In this document: piece after piece, positions 1-9,749 of the stretch
Layout of the letters: every line of letters begins with the position of its first letter
Position numbering within the stretch: position 1 is the stretch's first letter
Assembly (NCBI RefSeq): GCF_003054175.1
Contig: NZ_QBKN01000002.1
Location: 62,001 to 126,000 of the forward strand
Origin: Allosediminivita pacifica
Lineage (GTDB): Bacteria > Pseudomonadota > Alphaproteobacteria > Rhodobacterales > Rhodobacteraceae
Direction of reading: 5' to 3'
DNA: 64,000 nucleotides
Notes under the pieces: generated by a model
Databases searched by the model: none
The model's input: only the letters and a program-made list of their open reading frames with translations
What the model was told of the DNA's origin: nothing
Position numbers and translations under genes: made by a program

Positions 1-378
1 CCCAAGCATGCCAAGCATTCGACCGAACTGATGCAGAAGGCCGTCTCGATGGCCCGCGGGGAGGAAGCCGAAATCATCGCCGTGACCATCGTCCCGGAGA
101 TCGAAGCGAACCTCCGCGTGCGTCCCGACGACCACAAGCCCGAGCTGGATGCCTTCGTGGCCCTCCAGGACACCTCGGGCGTCAAGGTCCGCACGATGAT
201 CCGCACGGGTGCGCCGCACCGGGCGATCACCAGCACCGCGAAGGAGTTCGGCTGCGATCTCATCGTGCTGAACTCGAGCAACCCGCGGATCGCCGACTAC
301 CTGATGGGGTCGACCGCATCCTACGTGGTGACCCACGCACTCTGCGACGTGTTCGTCGTACGCCAACAAGGCAGCTGA
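1..378 (+). CDS. Universal stress protein (UspA family), C-terminal part
   Basis: The reading frame is open to the left edge, so only the last ~125 residues are present and the true start lies outside the window. The alternating alpha/beta pattern, ending in a DLIVLNSS strand, an MGSTASYVV segment and a final VFVV strand, matches the C-terminal half of UspA-type cytosolic stress proteins. The usual nucleotide-binding signature G-2x-G-9x-G(S/T) is degenerate: [15 protein letters not shown] keeps only the last glycine-serine pair. That suggests a member that does not bind ATP in the standard way (inference). Family assignment is confident; the specific role is unknown. Confidence 0.85.
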   Translation, partial: PKHAKHSTELMQKAVSMARGEEAEIIAVTIVPEIEANLRVRPDDHKPELDAFVALQDTSGVKVRTMIRTGAPHRAITSTAKEFGCDLIVLNSSNPRIADYLMGSTASYVVTHALCDVFVVRQQGS

Positions 379-413
379 GACTGCCGCACGCCGGCTCCGG
401 CCGGCCCTACTGG

Positions 414-438
414 CCCGCGCGGCCACAAACCGCGCGGG
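414..438 (+). terminator. Hairpin after the universal stress gene
   Basis: A perfect 9-bp stem (cccgcgcgg / ccgcgcggg) with a 7-nt loop lies 36 nt after the stress-protein stop codon. Only a weak T-rich tail (tctcgttcgtt) follows. It could end that transcript or simply be a GC palindrome; the short tail keeps confidence moderate. Confidence 0.4.
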
Positions 439-475
439 TCTCGTTCGTTCAAGACCGGGGACAGGAGAGAAAAGG

Positions 476-2134
476 ATGGAAGCTGATTTCGTGATCGTCG
501 GGGCCGGCAGCGCGGGCTGCGCCATGGCCTACCGCCTGTCCGAAGCGGGCGCCTCCGTTCTCGTGATCGAGCACGGCGGCACCGACGTCGGGCCCTTCAT
601 CCAGATGCCCGCCGCGCTCAGCTACCCCATGAGCATGTCGCGCTACGACTGGGGCTATACCTCCGAACCCGAGCCGGGCCTCGGCGGACGCCGCCTCGCC
701 ACCCCGCGCGGCAAGGTCATCGGCGGATCGTCCTCGATCAACGGCATGGTCTATGTGCGCGGCCACGCCCGCGATTTCGACCACTGGGCCGACCAGGGCG
801 CGCAGGGTTGGGGCTTTGCCGACGTCCTCCCCTACTTCAAGCGGATGGAGAACTGGCACGACGGCGGCCATGGCGGCGACCCGTCATGGCGCGGCACGGA
901 CGGCCCGCTGCACGTCACACGCGGCCCCCGCCGCAACCCGCTGTTCCACGCCTTCGTCGAGGCCGGCAAGCAGGCCGGCTACCCCGTCACCGACGACTAC
1001 AACGGCTACCAGCAGGAAGGCTTCGGCCCGATGGAGCAGACGGTCTGGAAGGGCCGTCGCTGGTCCGCGGCCCATGCCTACCTGCGCCCTGCCCTCAAGC
1101 GCGAGAACTGCGATCTCGTGCGAGGGCTCGCCCGTAAGGTGGTGATCGAGGACGGCCGCGCCACTGGTGTCGAGATCGAGCGCGGCGGCAAGGTCGACGT
1201 GCTCCGCGCCCGGCGCGAGGTGATCCTTGCCGCAAGCTCTATCAACTCGCCCAAGCTGCTGATGCTTTCCGGGATCGGCCCGGCGAAACACCTGGCCGAG
1301 CACGGCATCGACGTGGTCGCCGACCGCCCCGGCGTCGGCCAGAACCTGCAGGACCACCTTGAGGTCTATTTCCAGATGGCCGCCAGCCAGCCGATCACGC
1401 TTTTCAAGTACTGGAACCTCTGGGGCAAGGCGCTGATCGGGGCGCAGTGGCTCTTTACCAAGACCGGGCTCGGCGCCTCGAACAACTTCGAAAGCGCCGC
1501 CTTCATCCGGTCGCGCGCCGGTGTCGAATACCCCGACATCCAGTACCACTTCATGCCCATCGCCGTACGCTACGACGGCAAGGCCGCCTCCGAAGGTCAC
1601 GGCTTTCAGGCCCACACCGGTCCGATGCGCGCACAGTCCCGTGGCGAGGTCACGCTGAAAAGCGCCGACGCGAAGGAGGCGCCGCGCATCTTCTTCAACT
1701 ACATGTCCGAAGAACAGGACTGGGTGGATTTCCGCGCCTGTCTGCGGCTCACGCGCGAGATCTTCCAGCAGGAGGCCTTCAAGCCCTACGTGAAGCGCGA
1801 GATACTCCCTGGCGCCGACAAGGTCAGCGACGCCGACCTTGATGCCTTCGTGCGCGAGCATGCCGAAAGCGCCTACCACCCGTGTGGCACCGCGCGGATG
1901 GGGGCGGCGGACGATCCGCGATCGGTTGTCGACCCCGAATGCCGCGTGATCGGCGTCGACGGGCTGCGGCTTGCCGACAGCTCGATCTTCCCGCGCATCA
2001 CCAACGGCAACCTCAACGGCCCGTCGATCATGGCGGGCGAAAAGGCCGCGGACCACATCCTGGGCCGCGATCCACTGCCGAAGGCAAACGAGCAGGCCTG
2101 GATTCACCCCGAGTGGGAAACGTCACAGCGCTGA
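476..2134 (+). CDS. GMC-family oxidoreductase, choline dehydrogenase-like (BetA type)
   Basis: A 552-residue FAD-dependent alcohol oxidoreductase, close to the ~556 residues of choline dehydrogenase. The N-terminus carries the dinucleotide-binding motif GAGSAG (residues ~9-14). GMC signature 1 is seen at [14 protein letters not shown] and signature 2 at [16 protein letters not shown]. The catalytic His lies in [11 protein letters not shown] (about residue 468), with the partner Asn in NGNLNGPS. An SD-like gacaggagag precedes the ATG. No betB, betI or betC is adjacent; the next genes are eutB and eutC. The substrate may therefore be choline, but another primary alcohol is possible. Confidence 0.85.
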   Translation: MEADFVIVGAGSAGCAMAYRLSEAGASVLVIEHGGTDVGPFIQMPAALSYPMSMSRYDWGYTSEPEPGLGGRRLATPRGKVIGGSSSINGMVYVRGHARDFDHWADQGAQGWGFADVLPYFKRMENWHDGGHGGDPSWRGTDGPLHVTRGPRRNPLFHAFVEAGKQAGYPVTDDYNGYQQEGFGPMEQTVWKGRRWSAAHAYLRPALKRENCDLVRGLARKVVIEDGRATGVEIERGGKVDVLRARREVILAASSINSPKLLMLSGIGPAKHLAEHGIDVVADRPGVGQNLQDHLEVYFQMAASQPITLFKYWNLWGKALIGAQWLFTKTGLGASNNFESAAFIRSRAGVEYPDIQYHFMPIAVRYDGKAASEGHGFQAHTGPMRAQSRGEVTLKSADAKEAPRIFFNYMSEEQDWVDFRACLRLTREIFQQEAFKPYVKREILPGADKVSDADLDAFVREHAESAYHPCGTARMGAADDPRSVVDPECRVIGVDGLRLADSSIFPRITNGNLNGPSIMAGEKAADHILGRDPLPKANEQAWIHPEWETSQR

Positions 2135-2248
2135 GCCTTAAGGCCCGCTCAAAAACCGCCCAGCCGGGCCGCGCGGCGCAGGCAATCGTCGCGCGCGCCT
2201 TTCCTCAGCGCCGTGCCGCGCATAGCCTTCCGGCCGGAGGAACCGGCC

Positions 2249-3637
2249 ATGAGACACCTGCGCACCACCATCGGCGGCGAACGCTTCACTTTCGATAGCC
2301 TGAATCAGGTCATGGCCTGCGCGACGCCGCTGCGCTCGGGCGACCAGCTTGCCGGGATCGCCGCCGAAAGCGCAGCCCAGCGCGTCGCCGCGCAGGCGGT
2401 GCTGGCCGACCTGCCGCTGACGCATTTCCTGACCGAGGCGCTGGTCCCCTACGAGTCGGACGAGGTCACGCGCCTCATCCTCGACAGCCACGACACCGCC
2501 GCCTTTGCCCCCGTCCAGCACATGACGACCGGCCAGTTCCGCGACTGGCTCCTCTCCGAAGAGGCCACGACCGAGGTGCTCGCGGCGCTCGCGCCCGGGC
2601 TCACGCCCGAAATGGTCGCCGCGACCTCCAAGCTTATGCGCAACCGCGATCTGATTGCCGTGGCGCGCAAGATCCGCGTGACCACGGCCTTTCGCAACAC
2701 CCAAGGTCTGCCGGGCCGGATCGGATCGCGCCTGCAGCCGAACCACCCTTCGGACGACATGCAGGGCATCGCGGCCAGTATCGTCGACGGCCTGATGTAC
2801 GGCGTGGGCGACGCGGTGATCGGCATCAACCCGGCCACCGACAGCATCCCCAACGCCATCGCGCTGATGGAGATGCTGGACGAGATCCGCCTGAGTTACG
2901 ACATGCCGGTGCAGTCCTGCATCCTCACCCATGTCACCAACGCGATCGAGATCATGGACCGCGGCGCGCCGGTGGACCTCGTCTTCCAGTCGATCGCGGG
3001 CACGCAGGCCGCGAATACCGGCTTCGGCGTCGACCTCGCCGTCCTCGACGAGGCGCACGAGGCCGCCCGTGCGCTGGACCGCGGCACGGTGGGCGACAAC
3101 GTCATGTATTTCGAGACGGGACAGGGCGCGGCACTCTCTGCCGATGCCCACCACGGCGTGGACCAGCAGACGCTCGAGGTGCGCGCCTACGCCGTCGCCC
3201 GCCGATATCGGCCGCTTCTGGTGAACACGGTCGTGGGCTTCATCGGGCCGGAGTACCTCTATGACGGCAAGCAGATCATCCGCGCGGGGCTCGAGGATCA
3301 TTTCTGCGGCAAGATGCTCGGCCTGCCGATGGGCGTGGACGTCTGCTATACCAACCACGCCGAGGCCGACCAGGACGACATGGACGTGCTGATGACCCTG
3401 CTGGCCGACGCGGGCGCGACCTTCCTGATCGCGGTGCCCGGCGCCGACGACATCATGCTGAATTACCAGAGCCTCGCCTACCATGACATCGCCTACCTGC
3501 GCGAAAGCTTCGGCCTGCGCGCCGCGCCCGAGTTCGAGGCGTGGCTGGAGGGTATCGGGCTGATCGACGGCGGACGTCTGGTCGAGGGCAACGCTCCGCC
3601 CAAAGCCCTCGCGAAAATGACCGGAGACGCTGCATGA
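2249..3637 (+). CDS. eutB: Ethanolamine ammonia-lyase large subunit EutB
   Basis: 462 residues, near the ~453 of enterobacterial EutB. EutB carries the TIM-barrel active site and, with EutC, uses adenosylcobalamin to convert ethanolamine to acetaldehyde and ammonia. Family-typical stretches include SKLMRNRDLI, RLQPNHPSDD, GINPATDS and the C-terminal NYQSLAYHDI. The frame opens upstream at a GTG (2213), but the ATG at 2249 has a clear ggagg 8 nt before it, so that start is chosen. It overlaps eutC by ATGA. No eutA reactivase or microcompartment shell genes are nearby, as in many non-enteric bacteria. The substrate could come from phosphatidylethanolamine or choline breakdown (inference). Confidence 0.95.
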   Translation: MRHLRTTIGGERFTFDSLNQVMACATPLRSGDQLAGIAAESAAQRVAAQAVLADLPLTHFLTEALVPYESDEVTRLILDSHDTAAFAPVQHMTTGQFRDWLLSEEATTEVLAALAPGLTPEMVAATSKLMRNRDLIAVARKIRVTTAFRNTQGLPGRIGSRLQPNHPSDDMQGIAASIVDGLMYGVGDAVIGINPATDSIPNAIALMEMLDEIRLSYDMPVQSCILTHVTNAIEIMDRGAPVDLVFQSIAGTQAANTGFGVDLAVLDEAHEAARALDRGTVGDNVMYFETGQGAALSADAHHGVDQQTLEVRAYAVARRYRPLLVNTVVGFIGPEYLYDGKQIIRAGLEDHFCGKMLGLPMGVDVCYTNHAEADQDDMDVLMTLLADAGATFLIAVPGADDIMLNYQSLAYHDIAYLRESFGLRAAPEFEAWLEGIGLIDGGRLVEGNAPPKALAKMTGDAA

Positions 3638-4377
3638 GCGCGCCGGTGGATGATCCCTGGGCGCGGCTGAGGTCGCGGACCTCGGCACGGATCGGGCTTG
3701 GCCGAAGCGGCGCGGGGCTCCCCGTGCGTGCCAACCTCGAATTCCAGTTTGCCCATGCCCGGGCGCGCGACGCCGTGCACCGTGCGGTAGATTTCGAAGC
3801 GCTGGCCAAGGATCTCGTCCCCATGGAAACCCTCACGGTCGACAGCGCCGCCCCTGACCGCGCCACCTACCTGCGCCGTCCCGACCTAGGGCGGCAGCTT
3901 GCCGAAAGCTCCGAAGCCACCCTCGCGACCGCCCTGCCCTGCGACGTGCTCTTCGTTGTGGCCGACGGCCTCTCGGCAGACGCGGTGCAGGCCCACGCGG
4001 CGCCTGTGGTTCGCGCCACCCTGCCCCTGCTCGACGGGCTGGCCCTGGGCCCCGTCGTTCTGGCCCGGCAGGCGCGCGTGGCCTTCGGCGACGTGATCGG
4101 CCACCGACTTGCCGCGAAACTGGTCGTGCTGCTGGTGGGCGAACGTCCCGGCCTGACGGTCACGGATTCGCTCGGCGCCTACATCACCCACGCCCCGGAA
4201 CCCGGCCGCCGCGACAGCGAACGCAACTGCATCTCCAATATCCATCCCGGCGGCGGCCAGAGCTATGAGGCCGCGGCGCGCAAGATCGCTTGGCTTGGGC
4301 GGCAGGGTTTGGAGCGGGGCGTCACGGGGATCGCGCTGAAGGACGACCTTCCGGCAACGCAGACGCTGCCGGAGTAA
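3634..4377 (+). CDS. eutC: Ethanolamine ammonia-lyase small subunit EutC
   Basis: 247 residues, shorter than the E. coli protein (295) because the variable N-terminal extension is missing, as is common. EutC completes the adenosylcobalamin-binding site of the EutBC complex. Recognisable family segments are VVADGLSADAV, RVAFGDVIGH, VLLVGERPGL and the Cys-containing end RNCISNIHPGG. The start ATG overlaps the eutB stop (ATGA), indicating translational coupling and equal dosage. The pair ends about 200 bp before a convergent lipoprotein gene, and no clear terminator was seen there. Confidence 0.95.
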   Translation: MSAPVDDPWARLRSRTSARIGLGRSGAGLPVRANLEFQFAHARARDAVHRAVDFEALAKDLVPMETLTVDSAAPDRATYLRRPDLGRQLAESSEATLATALPCDVLFVVADGLSADAVQAHAAPVVRATLPLLDGLALGPVVLARQARVAFGDVIGHRLAAKLVVLLVGERPGLTVTDSLGAYITHAPEPGRRDSERNCISNIHPGGGQSYEAAARKIAWLGRQGLERGVTGIALKDDLPATQTLPE

Positions 4378-4577
4378 ATTTTCTTTTTCCGGCCATAGCT
4401 TCCCAAGCCCTGAAAAAAGACCCTTCTCTCAAAACCGGAACCGGCGGCATTTTCTCCGGTCATTCAGGCCGAACCGGAAGCCAGCCAGACACCAAATCGC
4501 CCCGCCGCATTTTGAGAGTCAAAGACCTGTGTACCGGCCCCATTATCGGGCCCGATACAGGTCAGTCGAGGCCCTGA

Positions 4578-4991
4578 CTAGCGGGCCTTTTGAAGTTCGA
4601 CAACAACGGGGTTGGGAATCAGATCCATCATCGCACCGGTCCCGGCATCCACACCCGCGCCGATGATGCCCCCGACAAGGACATTGCCCGCCAGCGCCAT
4701 ACCGCCCGCGTCACCGGCCTTGTGGGTCACATGAACCTGCGCCGGGATATAGCCATCCTTGCTGAGAACCACGTCGAACTCGGACTTGCGAGGCACCTTG
4801 AAAGAACACGGCGTCGCCTCGCAGGTCATGCCGTCTGTCAGTTGTGCCTTCGCGCCGACAGAATTGGTCAGCTGCGCCTTCGCGCCGACAGGATCGGTTT
4901 CGACAACGAGGACATCCTTCGTGCCGCGTGTCACTGTCGCGCATCCGGATACCATGGAGGTCACCACGACCAAACACAGAAGAAATCGCAA
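4578..4991 (-). CDS. Small lipoprotein with PEGA-like domain
   Basis: A 137-residue exported protein with a lipoprotein signal: LRFLLCLVVVTSMVSGC ends in the lipobox VSGC. The rest (VLVVETDPVGA ... GMTCEATPCSFKVPRKSEFDVVLSKDGY) resembles PEGA-type surface beta-domains with two cysteines (CEATPC) that could form a disulfide. A glycine-rich hydrophobic segment (GGMALAGNVLVGGIIGAG) near the C-terminus may insert in or lie on the membrane. The start is taken as TTG at 4991 because ggtggag lies 8 nt upstream; an upstream TTG at 5021 is the alternative. A ten-residue segment is duplicated in tandem. It stands alone and its function is unknown. Confidence 0.7.
   Translation of the reverse strand: MRFLLCLVVVTSMVSGCATVTRGTKDVLVVETDPVGAKAQLTNSVGAKAQLTDGMTCEATPCSFKVPRKSEFDVVLSKDGYIPAQVHVTHKAGDAGGMALAGNVLVGGIIGAGVDAGTGAMMDLIPNPVVVELQKAR
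4837..4896. repeat. In-frame tandem 30-bp duplication inside the lipoprotein gene
   Basis: Two adjacent 30-bp units share gtcag(t/c)tg(t/c)gccttcgcgccgaca with two mismatches over 24 bp. The translated repeat is VGAKAQLT(N/D), appearing twice in a row directly after ETDP. The length is a multiple of three, so the frame is kept. Confidence 0.85.
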
Positions 4992-5177
4992 TTCGCGTAC
5001 TCCACCATCAACAGGAGCCAAGAGATAACGAAATCCTTTGCAGGTTATTTATTCCAAAGCCACGCAATTCATATTCGCAGATCAATTGGATAGAGCTTTC
5101 GTGACAAAAGGGAAACAGCCCCCCCAAAAAAAGAAGAGGTCTTCGAGGGGCACATAAAATAAAGCTGACCGGCTCCC

Positions 5178-5945
5178 CTATCCTTCGGTCATGAACCGCC
5201 GCATCATCTGCGTTTCCTGACCGCGCATGAGCGCCCAGGCGGTTTCCATATGCGCCTTCATGATCGCACGGGCCGCCCCGCCGTCGCCCTCGCGCAGGGC
5301 CATGACCAGCCGGTGCTGGTAGTCGCGTCCGCGCTGCCAGAGCTCATGGTTCGGCGGCGCGTAAAGCTCGCGGTAGACCGTCACGTCGGTCAGCAGCGTC
5401 ACCATGAAGTCGATCACGAAACCCAGCAACGGGTTTTCCGCCTGTTCGGCCAGGATCGCGTGAAAGCGCAGCGAGGCCACGTGCTGTTCGCGCTCTTCCT
5501 CGAGGGTTTCGGAGGGGCGCTCATAGCTCAGGATGTTCGCCTCGAGCTGGGCCAGAACCTCTTCCGAAAGACGCCCCGCAAGATCCGCGGCCAGCTCGGG
5601 CTCCAGCGCGAGACGCAGCTTGTAGATGTCGCCGATGGTGAGGTTCTTGAAGTAGAAGTAGTTGCCCAGCAGCGCCTTGGCGCGCGCGCGACTGACCTCG
5701 TGCACGAAGCTGCCGCCGCCCGGCCCGGTGCGTGTCTTGATGAGTCCCTGCGCCTCGAGGATGCGCATCGCCTCGCGGATGGTGCCCTTGGCCATGCCGA
5801 AACGCCGGATCAGCTCGGTCTCCCCCGGCAGCCGGTCGCCCGCGCGCAACCCCTCCTCGACCACCCATGTCTTGATCGCCTCGGCCACCTGCGCAGGGCG
5901 GCTGAGGCGCGGTTCACGCTTCGATGGGGTGGTGGCAGGCGGCAA
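5178..5945 (-). CDS. GntR-family (FadR/FCD) transcriptional regulator
   Basis: A 255-residue regulator. The N-terminal winged helix-turn-helix (about residues 15-75) contains RLPGETELIRRFGMAKGTIR and the wing GPGGGSFV. The C-terminal FCD ligand domain has histidines placed for metal binding (LRFHAIL, DYQHRLV, MKAHMET). The chosen start is TTG at 5945: gggagagga lies 5 nt upstream, and the frame lies inside the end of the upstream ATPase gene by 32 bp. Being last in the peptide-transporter operon, it most likely senses the transported substrate or a product and controls this operon and the divergent DUF1028 gene (inference). The start codon is the least certain part. Confidence 0.85.
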   Translation of the reverse strand: MPPATTPSKREPRLSRPAQVAEAIKTWVVEEGLRAGDRLPGETELIRRFGMAKGTIREAMRILEAQGLIKTRTGPGGGSFVHEVSRARAKALLGNYFYFKNLTIGDIYKLRLALEPELAADLAGRLSEEVLAQLEANILSYERPSETLEEEREQHVASLRFHAILAEQAENPLLGFVIDFMVTLLTDVTVYRELYAPPNHELWQRGRDYQHRLVMALREGDGGAARAIMKAHMETAWALMRGQETQMMRRFMTEG

Positions 5946-6873
5946 ACTGATCCTCTCCCATCCGGCGCAGCGCGGGATCTTCCCGGCGGCAGATGTCGGT
6001 GGCCTTGGGGCACCGCCCGGCAAAGGCGCAGCCCGGCGGCGGGTTGAGCGGGTCGGGCAGTTCCGTCCCCTTCTGCTCAGGCGCGGTCAGGGGCCGGCCG
6101 ACGACCGGCGCGCTTTCCGCCAGAAGGCGTGTATAGGGGTGGCGCGGGGAATTGAAGATGGTCTTCGCGTTGCCCACCTCGACCACCGACCCGAAGTAGA
6201 GCACCACCACCCGGTCGCTCACAGCCTCGACCACGGCAAGGTCGTGGCTGATGAACAGGTAGGTCAGGTCGAACTCCTCGCGCAGACGCCCCAGCAGGTT
6301 CAGCACCTGCGCCTGCACCGACACGTCGAGCGCCGACACCGGCTCGTCCAGCACGATGATCTCGGGCGCCGCGGCCAGCGCCCGGGCGATGCCGATCCGC
6401 TGCGCCTGCCCGCCCGAGAATTCGTGCGGGTAGCGGTGGAGAAACTCGTGCCGCAGGTTCACGCTGTCAAAGATCTCGGCAATGCGCTTGTCCCGTGCCT
6501 CGCGGTTCATCCCGTAGAGCAACCGCAGCGGAGCCTCCATGATCTGTCGGATCGTCTTGCGCGGGTTGAGGCTGCTGATCGGGTCCTGGAACACGTACTG
6601 GATCAGCCGCCCGAACGCCGCCGGATCCGCGTTGTCGAGCGCCTTGCCCGCGATCTCGATACGGCCCGTGGAGGGCTCCAGCAGCCCCACGAGCATCCGC
6701 GCCAGCGTGGACTTTCCGCAGCCGCTTTCACCGACGATACCCAGCGTCTCGCCCCGCTGAACCTCGACCGACATGGGACGCACAGCGCGCACGCCCGGCG
6801 GTGCCGCTCCGAACAGCGGTTTCTTGAGCGCGAAGGTCTTGGAAAGATCTTCCACCTTTAGGGCTACGGTCAT
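5914..6873 (-). CDS. Oligopeptide/dipeptide ABC transporter ATP-binding protein (DppF type)
   Basis: 319 residues, the usual DppF/OppF length. It shows Walker A GESGCGKST, Q-loop VFQDP, signature FSGGQAQRIGIARAL, Walker B IIVLDEPVSALD and the H-loop FISHDL. The C-terminal oligo-HPY extension has the typical cysteines (CAFAGRCPKATDIC). It is a cytoplasmic ATPase that pairs with the ATPase half of the fused upstream protein to power uptake. The ATG overlaps the upstream stop as TGATG. The regulator gene starts inside its last codons, so the whole set is one transcription unit. Confidence 0.93.
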   Translation of the reverse strand: MTVALKVEDLSKTFALKKPLFGAAPPGVRAVRPMSVEVQRGETLGIVGESGCGKSTLARMLVGLLEPSTGRIEIAGKALDNADPAAFGRLIQYVFQDPISSLNPRKTIRQIMEAPLRLLYGMNREARDKRIAEIFDSVNLRHEFLHRYPHEFSGGQAQRIGIARALAAAPEIIVLDEPVSALDVSVQAQVLNLLGRLREEFDLTYLFISHDLAVVEAVSDRVVVLYFGSVVEVGNAKTIFNSPRHPYTRLLAESAPVVGRPLTAPEQKGTELPDPLNPPPGCAFAGRCPKATDICRREDPALRRMGEDQFAACHHPIEA

Positions 6874-8744
6874 CAGACGGCCTCCTCGGGGTAAAGGCAG
6901 CGCACGGCGCGCGGCGGTGTGCCGTCGAGCGGGATCTCACCCTGGGCGCAGGCGTCGCGCGCCTTGTGGCAGCGTGGCGCAAAGGCACAGCCCGGCGGCA
7001 GGTCGTCGACCGAGGGCGGCAGGCCCGGAATGGCCGCAAGCTCGCGCTGACCGCCGCCCAGTTCCGGCACGCAGGCAATGAGCCGCTTCGTGTAGGGATG
7101 CGCGGGCGCGTCGAGCACCGCCTTGGTCGGCCCCTCCTCGACGATCCGCCCGGCGTACATGACCGCCACCCGGTCACAGAGCTGCGCCACCACGCCGAAG
7201 TCATGGGTGATGAAGACGATGGCGAGGCCCCGCTCGCGCCGCAGGTCGTCGAGCAGCGCGAGGATCTGCGCCTGCACCGTCACGTCCAGCGCGGTCGTCG
7301 GTTCGTCCGCGATGATGACGTCGGGATCGTTCGCCAGCGCCATCGCGATACCCACCCGCTGGCGCATCCCGCCCGACATCTCGTGCGGATAGTTCTTGAG
7401 GCGGCTCTCCGGATTCGGGATACGCACCGCCCGCAACAGCTCCAGCGACCGCTCGCGCGCCTCGCCGTCGCTCACCCTGTGATGTGACTGGATCGCCTCG
7501 GCTAGCTGGTCCTCCACCTTGTAAAGCGGGTGCAGCGTCGCCAGCGGATCCTGGAAGATATAGGCGACATTCTCGCCGCGTCGCTGCCGCATCTCGCGAT
7601 AGCCTGAGGACAGCAGGTCATGGCCGTCGTAGCGCACCGCGCCCGCGGTGATCACCCCCGGGGGCGAGGCCACCAGCCCCATGACCGATAGCGCCGTGAC
7701 CGACTTGCCCGACCCGCTCTCGCCGATGATGCCAAGGCATTCGCCCTTCTTCACATGCAGGTCCACGCCGCCAACGGCACGGTAGACGCGCGCGCCCACG
7801 TGGAACTGGGTCTCCAGCGCCTGCAGGTCCAGCAGCCCCTTCTGCGCCGCCTCCCGCACCGGCCCCTTGCGGTCCACGCGGGTCATCGACCGCGGCCGGC
7901 TCAGCGCGCCGGACTTTAGCCGCGGGTCGAGCGCATCGCGCACCCCGTCGCCCAGCAAGTTGATGGACATCACGATCAGGAAGATCATCAGCCCCGGCAC
8001 GACCGAGGTATGCGGTGCCGTGATGAGCGCCGCCCGCGCCTCGCCCAGCATCGAGCCCAGGTCCGCCACCGGCGGTTGCGAGCCGAGCCCGAGGAACGAC
8101 AGCCCTGCCGTCTCGAGGATCATCCACCCCACGGTGGTCGACATGGCGATGACAATCACCGGCAGCACGTTGGGCAGCACCTCGGTCAGGATGATGCGCA
8201 GATGCCCCTTGCCCGACAGCTTCGCCGCATCCACGAACTCGCGCGCCGCCAGCCCGACGGTGATGCCACGGATGTTGCGCGCGAAGAAGGGGATGTTCAC
8301 GGCCGCCACAGCGATCAGCGCGTTCAGCAGACCGGGGCCAAGTGCGGCCACGATGGCCAGCGCCAGCAGGATGTAGGGAAAGGCCATCAGCATGTCGACG
8401 CCGCGCATGATGATGTTGTCGGTGCGCCTGCCGAAATACCCCGCCACGATCCCGATGGCCGACCCGAAGAAGGCGGCGATGACCGCGGCCGCAAAGCCCA
8501 CCGCAAGGCTCAGACGTGTGCCGTACAACAGCCGCGCCAGCAGGTCTCGCCCAAGGTGGTCGGTCCCCAGAAGGTGCCCCGCCGCCTCGAAGGGCCGCAG
8601 GAAGCGCTGACTCGTATCGGTCACGTTGGGATCGGGCAGCGGCAGCAGCGGCGTGACCAGCACCAGCAGCAGGATCGCGCCCAGCACCACGGCCCCCATG
8701 GCCGCAAGCCGGTTGCGGAACAGCAGCTTCAGGAAGGCGCTCAT
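6873..8744 (-). CDS. Fused peptide ABC transporter permease (DppC) - ATPase (DppD)
   Basis: A single 623-residue frame joins two normally separate subunits. Residues 1-~285 are a DppC-type permease ([17 protein letters not shown] start, [19 protein letters not shown], multiple membrane segments, ending [17 protein letters not shown]). Residues ~300-623 are a DppD-type ATPase with Walker [16 protein letters not shown]-like IFQDP, signature [15 protein letters not shown], Walker [13 protein letters not shown] and the C-terminal [15 protein letters not shown] Met at residue 287 (7886) could restart translation, but no SD precedes it. The ATG at 8744 overlaps the dppB stop (ATGA). Such permease-ATPase fusions are known in RefSeq annotation, so this is probably real rather than an error. 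Confidence 0.9.
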   Translation of the reverse strand: MSAFLKLLFRNRLAAMGAVVLGAILLLVLVTPLLPLPDPNVTDTSQRFLRPFEAAGHLLGTDHLGRDLLARLLYGTRLSLAVGFAAAVIAAFFGSAIGIVAGYFGRRTDNIIMRGVDMLMAFPYILLALAIVAALGPGLLNALIAVAAVNIPFFARNIRGITVGLAAREFVDAAKLSGKGHLRIILTEVLPNVLPVIVIAMSTTVGWMILETAGLSFLGLGSQPPVADLGSMLGEARAALITAPHTSVVPGLMIFLIVMSINLLGDGVRDALDPRLKSGALSRPRSMTRVDRKGPVREAAQKGLLDLQALETQFHVGARVYRAVGGVDLHVKKGECLGIIGESGSGKSVTALSVMGLVASPPGVITAGAVRYDGHDLLSSGYREMRQRRGENVAYIFQDPLATLHPLYKVEDQLAEAIQSHHRVSDGEARERSLELLRAVRIPNPESRLKNYPHEMSGGMRQRVGIAMALANDPDVIIADEPTTALDVTVQAQILALLDDLRRERGLAIVFITHDFGVVAQLCDRVAVMYAGRIVEEGPTKAVLDAPAHPYTKRLIACVPELGGGQRELAAIPGLPPSVDDLPPGCAFAPRCHKARDACAQGEIPLDGTPPRAVRCLYPEEAV

Positions 8745-9688
8745 GTCTTGATCCTCGGGTCGAGCAGGCTCTGCGCCACGTCCACCGCGATGTTGAACAG
8801 CACGTAGCAGGCCGCGACGAAGACCACGCCCCCCTGCACCAGCAAGATGTCCCGCGTCAGGATCGCATCCACCAGCATCCGGCCCACGCCCGGCCACTGA
8901 AAGACGATCTCGATATAGACCGCGCCCGACAGCACGAACCCCGCCTGGATGCCCAGAACCGGGATGATCGACACCATGGCCACCCGCAGCGCATGCCCCA
9001 TGATCACCCGCCGCTCGGGCACGCCCTTGGCCCGCGCCGTGCGGATATAGTCCTGCCGCAGCACCTCGAGCATGGCCGAGCGTGACAACCGCGCCACCAC
9101 GCCCGTGGCCACCGCTGCCAGCGCCAGCGCCGGCATGACGAGGTGCCGTAGCAGGTCGGCCAGGTCCCCCCCGCCGTAGATCGCATACATCCCCGAGACC
9201 GGCAGCCAGCGCAGGTTCACTGCGAAGAGCAGGATCATCATCATTCCGAGGAAGAAGGCCGGCACGGAAATTCCGATCAGCACCACGAAGGTGATCAGCT
9301 TGTCGGCCAGCCCGTATTGCCGCGCGGCCGAAACCACGCCGGCGAGCACGCCCAGCACCGCGCAAAGCACGAAACTCGTGCCCGCCAGGATCAGCGTCGC
9401 GTTGAACCGCTCCAGCACCTCGTCCAGCACCGGACGGTTGAGGCTGAAGGACCTCCCGAAATCCCCGGTCAGCATGTTGCCGAGCCAGATGAAATACCGC
9501 TGCACCAAAGGCTTGTCCAAACCGAGGTCGCGGTTGATCTTCTCCACGTTCTCCGGCGTCGCATAGCTGCCCAGGATCGCGGTTGCCGGATCGCCCGGGA
9601 TCATCGCCATGATCAGGAAGACGATCACCGTGATGCCCAGCAGCACCGGGATCGCCGAGACCAGTCGTTTCAGGATGTAAGAGCCCAT
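8741..9688 (-). CDS. Peptide ABC transporter permease (DppB type)
   Basis: 315 residues with the canonical DppB N-terminus (YILKRLVSAIPVLLGITVIVF), the MIPGDPA motif, the periplasmic GLDKPLVQRYFIWLGNMLTG segment and about six membrane spans. The cytoplasmic EAA-type loop is DYIRTARAKGVPERRVIMGHA. It forms the inner-membrane channel with the permease half of the fused downstream protein. It follows the SBP gene across a ~145-bp gap filled by a dispersed palindromic repeat, and overlaps the fusion gene by ATGA. Confidence 0.93.
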   Translation of the reverse strand: MGSYILKRLVSAIPVLLGITVIVFLIMAMIPGDPATAILGSYATPENVEKINRDLGLDKPLVQRYFIWLGNMLTGDFGRSFSLNRPVLDEVLERFNATLILAGTSFVLCAVLGVLAGVVSAARQYGLADKLITFVVLIGISVPAFFLGMMMILLFAVNLRWLPVSGMYAIYGGGDLADLLRHLVMPALALAAVATGVVARLSRSAMLEVLRQDYIRTARAKGVPERRVIMGHALRVAMVSIIPVLGIQAGFVLSGAVYIEIVFQWPGVGRMLVDAILTRDILLVQGGVVFVAACYVLFNIAVDVAQSLLDPRIKT

Positions 9689-9749
9689 GCGCCGCCCTCC
9701 GCTCGAGGATCAAGTCATCCCGGGTGGGGCGGCGGAACCGCGCCTGCCC

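Noticed and set aside
884-2107. Long open minus-strand frame antisense to the GMC oxidoreductase
   Set aside because: Composition-driven shadow in a high-GC gene; no family features, no SD and no coherent hydrophobic or motif pattern.
8745-9713. N-terminal extension of the fused permease-ATPase frame across the dppB region
   Set aside because: It reads the dppB gene in the wrong frame; the permease N-terminus at 8744 with ATGA coupling is the natural start.
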